Under the pieces are notes generated by a model, which saw only the letters and a program-made list of their open reading frames with translations, made no database searches and was not told where the DNA came from. The translations under genes and the position numbers were made by a program. DNA of 64,000 nucleotides from NCBI RefSeq assembly GCF_009900715.1, contig NZ_JAAAJC010000001.1, forward strand, positions 423,216 through 487,215. Reading direction: 5' to 3'. The DNA is from Halococcus salsus (GTDB lineage: Archaea; Halobacteriota; Halobacteria; Halobacteriales; Halococcaceae). This document shows positions 8,318-17,198 of the stretch, one piece after another (within the stretch, counting starts at the first letter, position 1; the number at the start of each line of letters is the position of its first letter).

Positions 8318-9487
8318 TCAGTGGGTGGGAACGCCCGAGAGCCCGATCACGAAGACGTGATAGAGCACGATACCGATGAAGAGAGCGTAGAACAACCCCC
8401 CGACCAGGAACGGGGCGGGGTGCATCGAGTCCGTGGTGTCCCGGCGCGCCCGAACGTAGAGGATCGCGGCGCTCACGAGCGCGAGCACGGCCGAGAGGGC
8501 GTTGAGGAAGCCAGTCGTCCCCCACTGGAGGGTGAGGTCCCAGGTGGTGAAGAGGATCCCGAGGGTCACTGGTAGGGTGCCCTGAAACGCCATCGCGCCG
8601 GTGATGTTCCCGAGCGCGAGGGTGTCCTTGTCGTCGGCGATCCAGATGATGCTGTTGAACTTCTCGGGGAGTTCCGTGGCGAACGGCGCGAGCAGGAGCG
8701 AGAGGATCGCGGCGGGGATCGAGACGACCTGGTTCGAGAAGTAGCTCACCTCGCCGACGAACAGCTGTGCGCCGCCGATGATCACCGCGAGCGCGATCAG
8801 GGTCTGGAGCCCGACGGTCCAGCCGGCGGGGTCCTCGCCGCGGCCGTCGTCGTCGGTGGCCGGATCGCCACCGAGGTGCTCGACGACCCGACCGAGATAG
8901 AGGGGGTCGAGTTCCTCCTCGCCCTCGACCATGTCGTCGGCGCTGATGGTGCGGTAGAGGTAGAGGCCGTACCAGAAGACCAGGAACGCGCCGATGACGA
9001 CCGTCGCGATACCGGTGACGAACGCCGCGGCCACCGCGAGCACGTAGCCGACGAAGAAGAAGAAGAGGTCGCGCTGGGTGGACTCGTCGTTGACGTAGAA
9101 CTCGCTGCCGTGGTCGCGCCGGCCACTGAAGACCAGCACGCTCACCCCGACGAGGAACATCGCGATCGTGGCGAGCAGGAACGGGGCCCCGAGGATCGCG
9201 CCCACCCCGATGTCGCTCGCGGACTCGCTGCCCTCGCCCGAGAGGTACGCGCCGAGGATGGCGATCACGGGGATGAGGGTCTCGGGGAGCGCGGTGCCGA
9301 CCGCCGCGAGGACGCTCCCGGTGGCGCTGTCGCCGAGGCCGAGGTACTGGCCCAACCACTCGACGCCGTTGGTGAAGATCTCCGCGCCGAGCAGGAGGAG
9401 GACGAACGAACCGACGAGGAGAATCGTGTTCCCGAGAACCCCGGAGACGAGAGCAAGAGGGAGCCCGGACACGAGCACCGAAGTCAT
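8318..9487 (-). CDS. CaCA family sodium:calcium antiporter, copy 1
   Basis: 389-residue membrane exchanger with about ten transmembrane segments in two inverted halves. Alpha repeat 1 is near residues 54-75 (SATGSVLAAVGTALPETLIP) and alpha repeat 2 near 255-290 (APFATELPEKFNS, then DTLALGNITGAM); the paired glutamates belong to the cation site of Na+/Ca2+ exchangers. An acidic, Asp/Glu-rich central cytoplasmic loop joins the halves. It lies just downstream of a close paralogue at 9540, with 52 bases between them, evidently a tandem duplication. It probably exports Ca2+ using the Na+ gradient; the ion was not tested. Confidence 0.9.
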   Translation of the reverse strand: MTSVLVSGLPLALVSGVLGNTILLVGSFVLLLLGAEIFTNGVEWLGQYLGLGDSATGSVLAAVGTALPETLIPVIAILGAYLSGEGSESASDIGVGAILGAPFLLATIAMFLVGVSVLVFSGRRDHGSEFYVNDESTQRDLFFFFVGYVLAVAAAFVTGIATVVIGAFLVFWYGLYLYRTISADDMVEGEEELDPLYLGRVVEHLGGDPATDDDGRGEDPAGWTVGLQTLIALAVIIGGAQLFVGEVSYFSNQVVSIPAAILSLLLAPFATELPEKFNSIIWIADDKDTLALGNITGAMAFQGTLPVTLGILFTTWDLTLQWGTTGFLNALSAVLALVSAAILYVRARRDTTDSMHPAPFLVGGLFYALFIGIVLYHVFVIGLSGVPTH

Positions 9488-9539
9488 GGCCCCGGCTCTG
9501 CTGGGGATCGGTTAAGCGGTTTCGCTTGCGTCCGCGACG

Positions 9540-10673
9540 CTACACAGTGCTCGCACCGAGTACGAGAACGGCATAGAGCGCGAACGCCACGAACCCGACG
9601 TAGAGGACGCCACCGAGCAGGAACGGTGCGGGCCGGAGCTCGCGGCCGTCGGCCGACCGCACCCGGCGGTAGACCAGCCCGGCACTCACGAGCGCGAGCA
9701 CGGCCGAGAGGGCGTTGAGAAAGCCCGTGGTGCCCCACTGGAGGCTGAGGTCCCACGAGGTGAACAGGATCCCGAGGGTGACGGGGATGGTGCTCTGGAA
9801 GACCATCGCGCCGGTGATGTTGCCGAGCGCGAGGGTGTCGCTCCCGCGGGCCATCCAGAGCACGCTGTTGAACGTCTCGGGGAGTTCGGTCGCCAGCGGT
9901 GCGAGCAACAACGAGACCACCGCCGCCGGCACCGAGAGCACCGTCTCGGAGAAGAACTCGATCTCGGTCACGAACAGCTGCGCGCCGAGCACGATGAACC
10001 CGAGCGCCAGGAGGGTCTGGAGCCCGACGAGGAGCGAGTGGGGGTCGCTGCCGTTGTCGCGTTCGCTCTCGATACCGGCGGCTCCGAGACCCCGCTCGAC
10101 GATCTTCCCGAGGTAGTGGTCGTCCATATCGTCCCCGTCCACGAGGTCGCCGCTTCGCACGGATCGATGGACGTAGACCGCGTAGAGCCCGACGAGCACG
10201 ACCGCGATCCCGACTGAAACCAGATGGGAGGGGACGAACGCCGCGGCCACCGCGAGCACGTAGGCGAACAGGAAGACGGAGAGGTCGCGCTCGGTGGACT
10301 CGGGGGGATACCGGACCGCCTCGTCGGCCTCCCGGCGACCGGCGAAGAGGTAGGCCGATGCGCCGACGAGGAACATCGCGACCGTGGCGAGCAACAGCGG
10401 CGCGCCGAGGATCGCGCCCACGCCGATGTCGTCGGCCGCGCTGCCGCCCTGGAGGATGGCGATCACGGGAATGAGGGTCTCGGGGAGGGCGGTGCCGAGC
10501 GCCGCGAGGATCGACCCGGTGGCGCTCTCGGAGATCCCGAGGCGCTGACCGAGCCACTCGACGCCGTTGGTGAAGACCTCGGCACCGACGAGCAGGAGGA
10601 GGAACGACCCCACGAGGATCCCCGCCCGGTCGAGCGGCACCGTCGCGGCCGGGAGGGAGGGCGAAGGAAACAC
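9540..10673 (-). CDS. CaCA family sodium:calcium antiporter, copy 2
   Basis: 377-residue paralogue of the neighbouring exchanger. It has the same two alpha repeats (SATGSILAALGTALPETLIP near residues 50-69; APLATELPETFNS, then DTLALGNITGAM in the second half) and the same closing segments (STIPVTLGILFTSWDLSLQW). The central loop differs, with a shorter stretch before GLQTLLALGF. It is first in a two-gene leftward unit with copy 1. Divergence in the loop but not in the ion-site motifs suggests that regulation or affinity differs rather than chemistry. Confidence 0.9.
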   Translation of the reverse strand: MFPSPSLPAATVPLDRAGILVGSFLLLLVGAEVFTNGVEWLGQRLGISESATGSILAALGTALPETLIPVIAILQGGSAADDIGVGAILGAPLLLATVAMFLVGASAYLFAGRREADEAVRYPPESTERDLSVFLFAYVLAVAAAFVPSHLVSVGIAVVLVGLYAVYVHRSVRSGDLVDGDDMDDHYLGKIVERGLGAAGIESERDNGSDPHSLLVGLQTLLALGFIVLGAQLFVTEIEFFSETVLSVPAAVVSLLLAPLATELPETFNSVLWMARGSDTLALGNITGAMVFQSTIPVTLGILFTSWDLSLQWGTTGFLNALSAVLALVSAGLVYRRVRSADGRELRPAPFLLGGVLYVGFVAFALYAVLVLGASTV

Positions 10674-10755
10674 GGCCGAATTTCGCGTCCGAGGCGATTA
10701 AGCGATCCCATCCACGGATCGCGGGGCTTTAGCCTGCGAGACGGCTGTAGCCGGT

Positions 10756-12105
10756 ATGATCGGTATCGTCGTGAGCCGCGCCGACCGGGCGTCGAGCCAC
10801 ATCGGCGAACACCTCCGCGACCTCGCGGAGTGGACCACCGAGACGGACGACACACGGACCGACGCCGACGGTGGCGGCACCGTCTTTCGCAGACCTGGCT
10901 TCGAACTCCGCGAGTTCGACGCGCTCCACCTCGACATCGAGGGAGTCGCCGAAGCGTTCGACGACCCCGACCTCGTCGTGTTCGCCTCGAAACACGCCGG
11001 CGACACCGGACGGTTCCTCACGGCCCACCACACCGGGAACTTCGGCCCCGCGGAGTTCGGCGGCGAGGCGAACGCGTTCGCCGAGGCCGCACCGAACGTC
11101 CACGCCCGCGTCGTTCGTGCCCTCACTGCGCACGCCCCGGAGAGCTACGACGTCGGGATGGAGTGTACCCACCACGGCCCCACCGATGTGGGCCGGCCCT
11201 CGCTGTTCGTCGAGTTGGGAAGTTCGGAAGAGGAGTGGAACGACCCCGCGGGCGCGCGGGCGGTGGCGAAGGCTATCCTCGACCTCGACGGAACGGCCCC
11301 ACACCGCGAGCGCCAGGTCGTCGGGTTCGGCGGCGGTCACTACGTCCCGCGATTCGAGCGAGTAGTGAGGAAAACCGACTGGGCGGTGGGCCACATCGGT
11401 GCGGACTGGGCGTTGGACGCGATGGGTGCCGTCGAGAACCACACCGACGCCGTCGAGCGGGCCTTCGAACGCAGCGGCGCGACCCGAGCCGTCGTCGAGG
11501 GGACGAAACCCGACCTTCGGGCGGTCATTGAGGAGCTCGGTTACCGGGTAGTGAGCGAGACGTGGCTCCGCGAGACGACCGGCGTCCCGCTCGCGCTCGT
11601 CGAACACGCCGAACGTGAGCTGGGGACCGTCGACGACGGTCTCCGGTTCGGGGAGCCGGCCCGAACGGACGGCGGTGGGTTCACGGACCCAGTGGATCCG
11701 GTCGTCGACCGCCTGCCGTCGGAACTGGTGGCCGAAGTCGAGGGTATCGACCGCGAGGGCGCTCGTGAGGTCGTCGAGCGGTACGCGCTCGCGTTCGACA
11801 CCCACGAGTCGGGCACCCGCCTCGCCGACCGCGTGCTGCTCGCCAGCGGGGACGACCGCGACTCGATCGTCGACGGGTTCGCCGACCTCCTCGAACGGGA
11901 GTACGGGTCGGTCGAGCGGCGGAACGGCGACCTCGTCGTCCGTGAGACGGCCTTCGACCCGGCGGCGGCAGCGAAGCTGGGTGTTCCCGAAGGACCGAAG
12001 TTCGGGGCGCTCGCCGACGGCGAGGCGGTGACCGTCGACAGCCGGACGATACCGCCCGAGGCGGTCCACACCGAACACGTCCGTCGGCTCGCCCGTCGGG
12101 AGTGA
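10756..12105 (+). CDS. dtdA: D-aminoacyl-tRNA deacylase, archaeal type (DtdA)
   Basis: 449-residue homologue of archaeal/plant GEK1-type deacylase, which hydrolyses D-amino acids from mischarged tRNA. Diagnostic blocks are VVFASKHAGDTGRFLTAHHT and VGMECTHHGPTDVGRPSLFV in the first 150 residues, and VVGFGGGHYVPRF near residue 195. The core occupies about residues 1-270; the remaining 170 or so form the C-terminal extension I associate with haloarchaeal versions. A GGCTTTAGCC element 27 bases upstream suits a leaderless transcript. It is followed by ftsZ1, which has its own promoter. Confidence 0.92.
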   Translation: MIGIVVSRADRASSHIGEHLRDLAEWTTETDDTRTDADGGGTVFRRPGFELREFDALHLDIEGVAEAFDDPDLVVFASKHAGDTGRFLTAHHTGNFGPAEFGGEANAFAEAAPNVHARVVRALTAHAPESYDVGMECTHHGPTDVGRPSLFVELGSSEEEWNDPAGARAVAKAILDLDGTAPHRERQVVGFGGGHYVPRFERVVRKTDWAVGHIGADWALDAMGAVENHTDAVERAFERSGATRAVVEGTKPDLRAVIEELGYRVVSETWLRETTGVPLALVEHAERELGTVDDGLRFGEPARTDGGGFTDPVDPVVDRLPSELVAEVEGIDREGAREVVERYALAFDTHESGTRLADRVLLASGDDRDSIVDGFADLLEREYGSVERRNGDLVVRETAFDPAAAAKLGVPEGPKFGALADGEAVTVDSRTIPPEAVHTEHVRRLARRE

Positions 12106-12128
12106 CATTCACCGGACAGAAGGGGAAA

Positions 12129-12137
12129 GATAAATAG
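12129..12137 (+). promoter_or_regulatory. TATA box of ftsZ1
   Basis: GATAAATAG is centred 29 bases before the ATG at 12162. This spacing puts transcription start at or next to the start codon, as expected for haloarchaeal leaderless messages, and supports choosing 12162 over the upstream in-frame codon at 12147. Confidence 0.7.
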
Positions 12138-12161
12138 GCGGCGTCCGTGACTCCGACACAA

Positions 12162-13289
12162 ATGGATTCGATCATCGAGGACGCCATCGAGGAGTCGGAC
12201 GAGGGCCAGGGGAGCGGGGAGACGCCGGCCGGCGAGAAGCGGGCCGGCACGATGAGCGACGAGGAGCTCGCGGGCGTCGTCGAGGACCTCAGAACGCAGA
12301 TCACGGTGTTCGGTTGTGGTGGGGCGGGGTCGAACACGGTGACGCGGATGGCCAAGGAGGGGATCCACGGTGCGAAGCTCGTCGCCGCCAACACCGACGC
12401 CCAGCACCTCGTCGAGCAGGTCCAGGCCGACACCAAGATCCTGATGGGTCGGGATCGGACCGGGGGTCGCGGCGCGGGCTCGGTCCCCAAGATCGGCGAG
12501 GAGGCCGCGCGCGAGACGATCGAGGACATCAAGGGCGCGATCGACGGCTCCGACATGGTGTTCGTCACCACCGGGCTCGGCGGCGGGACCGGGACCGGCT
12601 CCGCGCCGGTGGTCGCCGAGGCCGCCCAGGAGGCCGGCGCGCTCACCATCGCCATCGCCACCATCCCGTTCACCGCCGAGGGCGAGCGCCGGCGGGCGAA
12701 CGCCGACGCGGGCCTCGAACGCCTCCGAGCCGTATCGGACACCGTGATCGTGGTGCCGAACGACCGGCTCCTCGAGTACGCGCCGAACCTCCCGCTCCAG
12801 GACGCCTTCACGATCTGTGACCGCGTTCTCATGCGCTCGGTGAAGGGCATGACCGAACTCATCACCAAACCCGGACTGGTCAACGTCGACTTCGCCGACG
12901 TTCGCACGGTGATGGAGAACGGCGGCGTCGCGATGATCGGCCTCGGGGAGTCGGACTCGGAGAACAAGGCTCAGGATTCGATTCGCTCGGCGCTTCGTTC
13001 ACCCCTACTGGACGTGGAGTTCACCGGCGCGAGCTCCGCGCTGGTCAACGTCGTCGGCGGCCCCGACATGAGCGTCGAGGAGGCCGAGGGCGTCGTCGAG
13101 GAGATCTACGACCGGATCGACCCCGACGCCCGGATCATCTGGGGCGCGTCGGTCGACGAGAGCTTCTCGGGCAAGATGGAGACCATGATCGTCGTCACGG
13201 GCGTCGACTCGCCCCAGATCTACGGCCGTTCGGACCTCGCCGCCGAGACTACCGGTCAGGTCGACACCGACATCGACTACGTCGAATAA
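12162..13289 (+). CDS. ftsZ1: Cell division protein FtsZ1
   Basis: 375-residue tubulin-family GTPase that polymerises at midcell. The N-terminus [12 protein letters not shown] is the FtsZ1 (not FtsZ2) type. An acidic extension of about 45 residues precedes the GTPase domain, which has [12 protein letters not shown] and the tubulin signature [12 protein letters not shown] near residue 137. The C-terminal domain ends in an acidic linker and the short tail DTDIDYVE. The neighbourhood with secE and spt5 is the usual haloarchaeal one, although a surface-protein gene now lies between. The start was chosen from the TATA spacing and the conserved N-terminus. Confidence 0.96.
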   Translation: MDSIIEDAIEESDEGQGSGETPAGEKRAGTMSDEELAGVVEDLRTQITVFGCGGAGSNTVTRMAKEGIHGAKLVAANTDAQHLVEQVQADTKILMGRDRTGGRGAGSVPKIGEEAARETIEDIKGAIDGSDMVFVTTGLGGGTGTGSAPVVAEAAQEAGALTIAIATIPFTAEGERRRANADAGLERLRAVSDTVIVVPNDRLLEYAPNLPLQDAFTICDRVLMRSVKGMTELITKPGLVNVDFADVRTVMENGGVAMIGLGESDSENKAQDSIRSALRSPLLDVEFTGASSALVNVVGGPDMSVEEAEGVVEEIYDRIDPDARIIWGASVDESFSGKMETMIVVTGVDSPQIYGRSDLAAETTGQVDTDIDYVE

Positions 13290-13319
13290 CCGGACTGGCG
13301 AACGGGAGCGCCCATCGGA

Positions 13320-13324
13320 TTTTT
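13320..13324 (+). terminator. Possible T-tract terminator of ftsZ1
   Basis: A run of five T residues lies about 30 bases after the ftsZ1 stop, in the 100-base gap before the convergent gene at 13390. Haloarchaeal terminators are often short T-tracts, but no hairpin is evident. Confidence 0.3.
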
Positions 13325-13389
13325 GCGTTCATCAATCACGTAGCAGCGACACCGTGGAACCGAGGGTATCGCGAGAAACCCCGGAAGGA

Positions 13390-14913
13390 TTACCGGTCGC
13401 GCCGCACCGCCAGCACGGCGGCCACGAGCAGCGCACCCAGACCAGCCACGAGGCCGAAACCCGGGCCGTCGCTCGACGAGGTCGGGCTGGCGTTCGATTC
13501 ACCCGCACCGGCGCTCGCGTTCGATTCGGTGGCCGCGGCCCGTTCGGTCCCAGCCGCGGTGGTCGAACCCGACGCCGAAACCGCCGTCGTGTCGGCGGTG
13601 TCGGCCGTCGAGACCGTCGTCGTCGGAGCCGATGACTCGGTCGGCGTTTCGGTCGCCGTCGTCGCCGTCGCGGTTCGCGTTGTGGTGGACGTTTCCGTTA
13701 CTGTCGACGTCGCAGTGGGGGTAGCTGTCGGTGCGGCGGTTGCCGTCGGTGTCGCGGTTCGAGTGGCGGTCGTGGTAGCCGTCGGTGTTGCCGTTTCCGT
13801 TGCAGTGGCCGTTGGTGTCGGGGTTGTCGCGTCGGTGGCCGCCGAGCCCGAATCGTTCGACGAACCGGTGTCAGTGGCCATGCTGGAGTCGCCGGACGAC
13901 CCCGAACCGTCCGCGGCACCGAACACCGCGACCGTCGCGGGGTGGGGGACGTCGGTCGCCGAGACAGTGTTCGCGCCGGCGTCGACCGACGAGGCGTCGA
14001 CCCCCGACCACGAGTCGCCGCCGTCGGTGCTGAAGAGCGCGAGCGAGGTCTCGTCGAGATCGCTGGCGTCGTCGTCGCTGTAGTGGATCGTCAGCGAGAG
14101 CTCGGAGCCGTCGCCGTAGTCGGTGGTCCGGACCCCGGTGCCGACGGCTTGCTGGCCCAAGGGGCCGTCACCCGGGACTGGCTCGGCGCGCGCACCGACG
14201 TTCGTTCCCGAGAGGTCGACGGTGACCGAGCCCATATCGAGGTTCGAGACGCTGGTATCCGAATCGACGCCGGGGCTGTATCGGTCGGAGTAGAAGTCCC
14301 AGAGCGCGTTCCTCGAGGCGGTGTCGTCGGTGAACTCGTTGTGGCGGCTGCCGCGCTCGATGTGGAGACCGTACTTGTTGTCGTTCGCAGCGGTCCCGGT
14401 GATGGTGTTCCCGCTCGCCTTCCGGAGTTCGACCCCGAGCGCGTTGCCGGTGGCCGTACTTCCCTTGATAGTCGTGTCGTCCGTCGAGAGGAGCGTGATG
14501 CCCTCGGTCGCGCCGGTCGTCGTACTCCCGGCGATCGTCCCGTCCTCGACGTTCTCGAACAGGATACCGCGGGTGAAGCCGGTGGTCTCGACGTTCTTCA
14601 CGGTGACTCCGGAGAGGGTCGAATCGCCCGAAGCCTCGACGCCGACCCCGGAGCTCCCACCCTCGATCGTGTGTCCGTTCCCGTCGAGGGTGACGTCGCT
14701 CGCGGCGATCCGGATACACGTCGAATCGGCCGAGAGGTCGGCGCTCAGGGTGTAGGTTCCGGGCGAGTCTATCGTGGTACACGAATCGACGGCGGTACCG
14801 GACTGCGCGCCGACGACGCCCGCACCGACGGACGCCGCCGCGACCACCACGAGCACCGCGAGGAACGTCACGCGACGGTTCGACACACGTCCCGACGACC
14901 GTGGAAGGTTCAT
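13390..14913 (-). CDS. Beta-helix (NosD-like) surface protein with PGF-CTERM signal
   Basis: 507-residue exported protein. Signal region at about residues 15-37 (ending VVGAQ), then CTTIDSPGTYTLSADL and LDGNGHTIEGG, the entry of a right-handed beta-helix with repeated N-T-I-T-G rungs to about residue 220. A beta domain follows, then a long Thr/Ala/Pro-rich low-complexity stalk (about 365-440) made of T-A-T-P-T units, probably glycosylated. The C-terminus is DGPGFG, a hydrophobic helix and RRDR, the PGF-CTERM signal recognised by archaeosortase A, so it should be lipid-anchored on the surface. ATG 14913 was chosen from a CTTATC-type TATA on the other strand at 14933-14943. Its position between ftsZ1 and secE is unusual. 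Confidence 0.87.
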   Translation of the reverse strand: MNLPRSSGRVSNRRVTFLAVLVVVAAASVGAGVVGAQSGTAVDSCTTIDSPGTYTLSADLSADSTCIRIAASDVTLDGNGHTIEGGSSGVGVEASGDSTLSGVTVKNVETTGFTRGILFENVEDGTIAGSTTTGATEGITLLSTDDTTIKGSTATGNALGVELRKASGNTITGTAANDNKYGLHIERGSRHNEFTDDTASRNALWDFYSDRYSPGVDSDTSVSNLDMGSVTVDLSGTNVGARAEPVPGDGPLGQQAVGTGVRTTDYGDGSELSLTIHYSDDDASDLDETSLALFSTDGGDSWSGVDASSVDAGANTVSATDVPHPATVAVFGAADGSGSSGDSSMATDTGSSNDSGSAATDATTPTPTATATETATPTATTTATRTATPTATAAPTATPTATSTVTETSTTTRTATATTATETPTESSAPTTTVSTADTADTTAVSASGSTTAAGTERAAATESNASAGAGESNASPTSSSDGPGFGLVAGLGALLVAAVLAVRRDR

Positions 14914-14974
14914 CGGGCTCGTTTCGAACCAGCTCTTATCAACTTCTCGATACGGGGGTGGAGAGGATGACACA

Positions 14975-14984
14975 AGATAGATAC
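14975..14984 (+). promoter_or_regulatory. TATA box of secE-spt5
   Basis: AGATAGATAC is centred 29 bases before the secE ATG at 15009. It shows that secE and spt5 have their own promoter and do not depend on readthrough from ftsZ1. Confidence 0.65.
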
Positions 14985-15008
14985 CCCTCGGGGAAGTAAC
15001 GCCCGCAA

Positions 15009-15182
15009 ATGGACATCAAATACGACCTCGGGAGCTACACTCGGGTGCTGAAGCTCGCGAGCACGCCATCCTGGGAGGAGTTCTCCCGGATCGCCCTGAT
15101 CGCCGGGGCGGGTATCGTCCTCATCGGCTTCATCGGGTACGTCATCTTCACCATCATGAACACGCTTCCGGGGCTGTTCTGA
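15009..15182 (+). CDS. secE: Protein translocase subunit SecE
   Basis: 57-residue protein with one transmembrane helix: MDIKYDLGSYTRVLKLAST, an amphipathic stretch (PSWEEFSRIALIAGAG), then the helix LIGFIGYVIFTIMNTLPGLF. This is the archaeal SecE/Sec61-gamma layout, with an amphipathic helix lying on the membrane before the single span. It stabilises the SecY channel. The gene lies one base before spt5, the usual archaeal and bacterial secE-nusG arrangement, which makes the call firm despite its size. Confidence 0.92.
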   Translation: MDIKYDLGSYTRVLKLASTPSWEEFSRIALIAGAGIVLIGFIGYVIFTIMNTLPGLF

Positions 15183-15183
15183 A

Positions 15184-15621
15184 ATGGGGATGTACGCCGT
15201 CAAGACCACCGCGAGCCAGGAACGCACCGTCGCGGACATGATCATGAACCGCGAGGAGCCGAGCGTTCACGCCGCGCTCGCCCCCGAGTCGCTCACGAGC
15301 TACGTCATGGTCGAGGCCGACGACTACGCGATCCTCGAACGCGTGATGGACGAGATCCCCCACGCCCGCAACCTCGTCCCCGGCGAGTCCTCGATCGCCG
15401 AGGTCGAACACTTCCTCTCCCCGAAGCCCGACGTCGAGGGGATCGCCGAGAGCGACATCGTCGAACTCATCGCCGGGCCGTTCAAGGGCGAGAAGGCCCA
15501 GGTCCAGCGTATCGACGAGGGCAAGGACCAGGTCACCGTCGAGCTCTACGAGGCCACCGTCCCGATTCCGGTCACCGTGCGCGGCGACCAGATCCGCGTG
15601 CTCGACAGCGAGGAACGGTAG
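15184..15621 (+). CDS. spt5: Transcription elongation factor Spt5 (NusG-like)
   Basis: 145-residue factor with an N-terminal NGN domain (residues 1-85: MGMYAVKTTASQERTVADMI and a SYVMVEADDYAILERVM core) and a C-terminal KOW domain (about 88-145: DIVELIAGPFKGEKAQVQRI). NGN binds the RNA polymerase clamp with Spt4 and raises processivity; KOW contacts ribosomes or other factors. The start ATG is one base after the secE stop, so the two genes form one transcription unit. The length matches archaeal Spt5. Confidence 0.95.
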   Translation: MGMYAVKTTASQERTVADMIMNREEPSVHAALAPESLTSYVMVEADDYAILERVMDEIPHARNLVPGESSIAEVEHFLSPKPDVEGIAESDIVELIAGPFKGEKAQVQRIDEGKDQVTVELYEATVPIPVTVRGDQIRVLDSEER

Positions 15622-15647
15622 TCCCTCGAAACGTCGAACGGAACGGC

Positions 15648-16316
15648 TCACGGAACTCCGAAGAGCGTTGAGCGCGGCCGCCAGTCGTTGATTCGTCGGG
15701 CCGTCGTCGAACCGCCCAGGGGATTTTCGTCGGTCAGCGTGACCATCACGCACTCCATCATGGTCGATATTCCCGACCACTCCACCTTCCCGCTCGACCG
15801 CACCGCGACGCTCAGACCCTGTTCGTTACAGTCGTCGACGGTGAACTCGATGTGTTCCGGCTCGTCGTTGGCGAGCCCGACGCTGACGAGGTAGTCGCCG
15901 GCGGTCGAGATGTCGATACTGACGGAGGCGTCCGATTCGAGCCGGTAGGTCTCCGCGAACGAGGCCGTCCCGGAGCTCCGTCTGCGAACGCTGACAGCGA
16001 CCGCTCGGGTGGTCTCGGCGTCGTTCCAGACCGTGAAGCCGCCCAACGACTTGCCGCTGCCGATAGTCGCCGTCGTCTGTGGCTCGTTTCGTTCCGAATC
16101 GATCCGAACGGGTTCCCATCCCTCCCCATCAGTTCCCGTCGTCGCGGGCGTGCTGGACGGCGCTTGGACGACGGTCGACTCGCTAGATGCCCGATCGCGC
16201 GCTGTGGTCGAATCGTTCGGGCTTCCACCACCACTGCCCACGCAGCCAGCGAGGCCCGCGCTCACGCCGAGCGCGAGGAACCCTCGCCGTCCGAGCCGCC
16301 CGCCACCGCGGTCCAT
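15648..16316 (-). CDS. Tat-exported lipoprotein of unknown function
   Basis: 222-residue protein. The N-terminus has a twin-arginine signal (LGRRGFLALGVSAGLAGC) ending in a lipobox, so the cysteine near residue 25 is the expected lipid-anchor site. A Ser/Thr-rich linker follows, then a beta-rich domain of about 150 residues (SLGGFTVWNDAETTRAVAVS; SVSIDISTAGDYLVSVGLAN) that looks like an immunoglobulin-like or similar sandwich. I do not recognise a family. ATG 16316 was preferred to the codon four residues upstream because AGTTTATTAC at 16339-16348 gives leaderless spacing. Confidence 0.75.
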   Translation of the reverse strand: MDRGGGRLGRRGFLALGVSAGLAGCVGSGGGSPNDSTTARDRASSESTVVQAPSSTPATTGTDGEGWEPVRIDSERNEPQTTATIGSGKSLGGFTVWNDAETTRAVAVSVRRRSSGTASFAETYRLESDASVSIDISTAGDYLVSVGLANDEPEHIEFTVDDCNEQGLSVAVRSSGKVEWSGISTMMECVMVTLTDENPLGGSTTARRINDWRPRSTLFGVP

Positions 16317-16399
16317 TCGTCGACCCACTCGATCGTCTGTAATAAACTTTCAGTCGGTAGCGGGCCTTCTCGGGGGCTATCCAAGCGGATCGAAACCCG

Positions 16400-16406
16400 C
16401 TATACG
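16400..16406 (+). promoter_or_regulatory. TATA box of the PHP-domain gene
   Basis: CTATACG is centred about 25 bases before the GTG at 16428. It supports that start and is back to back with the leftward TATA at 16339-16348 for the lipoprotein gene. Confidence 0.55.
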
Positions 16407-16427
16407 ACCGATCGCCGATCTAGGCCA

Positions 16428-17189
16428 GTGAGTCGCTCCGTCACTCGCGTCGACCCCCACGTGAAGGTGCTCGACGACCGAGTCGTGCGCCGGGCGAAAC
16501 GGTTCGGGCTCGACGTGCTGGTCTACGCGCCCCACTTCACCCGTCTGGCTGAGATCCAGGAACGGGCCGCGGCGTACACCGACGACGACCTCCTCGTGGT
16601 ACCGGCGCGCGAACTCTTCACCGGACCGTGGCGAAACCGTCGGCACGTCCTCGCGCTCGGGCTCGACGGCCCGATACCGGATTTCATCACCCTCGACGGC
16701 GCGATGGCCGAACTCCGGGCTCAAGACGCCGTGGTGCTGGTCCCCCATCCCGAATTCCTGACCGTGAGCCTCGACGAGGCCGCCATCCGTCGGTATCGCG
16801 ACGTCGTCGACGCCGTCGAGGTCTACAACCCGAAACACTGGGCGCGACACAACCGCCGAGCGCGTGCGATCGCCCGCGACCTCGACCTCCCCGTCTTCGG
16901 GTCGTCGTACGCCCACCGCCACGCCACCGTCGGCGAGGTCTGGACCGAGTTCGATACCGCCGTCGATACCGAAACCGACCTCCTCGCTGCGTTCCGCGAG
17001 GCCACACCGCGTCGGGTCCGTCACCGCACCGGACTCGTCCACGAGGTGCGTCGCCGTGCGGAGTTCGCCCACCTCGGCTCCGAGAACAGCGTGAAGAAGT
17101 TCGACCGGGTGGTTCTATCGGGAACGGAGGCGACCCATCCTCGACAGCCGGTCTACGAGGGTCGATTCGACGATATCGCGGTCTACTGA
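16428..17189 (+). CDS. PHP-domain phosphoesterase-like protein
   Basis: 253-residue protein of the PHP superfamily (metal-dependent phosphoesterase fold). The N-terminus SVTRVDPHVKVLDDRVV carries a DPH in place of the usual HxH; VVLVPHPEFL, VEVYNP and the late FGSSYAHRHATVG are the other metal-binding loops expected of a PHP barrel. It starts with GTG at 16428; an upstream in-frame extension covers the lipoprotein gene on the other strand and is not credible. It converges on ppc with a gap of nine bases. The substrate is unknown. Confidence 0.82.
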   Translation: MSRSVTRVDPHVKVLDDRVVRRAKRFGLDVLVYAPHFTRLAEIQERAAAYTDDDLLVVPARELFTGPWRNRRHVLALGLDGPIPDFITLDGAMAELRAQDAVVLVPHPEFLTVSLDEAAIRRYRDVVDAVEVYNPKHWARHNRRARAIARDLDLPVFGSSYAHRHATVGEVWTEFDTAVDTETDLLAAFREATPRRVRHRTGLVHEVRRRAEFAHLGSENSVKKFDRVVLSGTEATHPRQPVYEGRFDDIAVY

Positions 17190-17198
17190 GTCGGGGAC

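Noticed and set aside
13640-13830. Possible short tandem repeat array or CRISPR-like array
   Set aside because: The repetition encodes Thr-Ala-Pro units in a real reading frame; no fixed-length repeats with unique spacers are present anywhere in the window.
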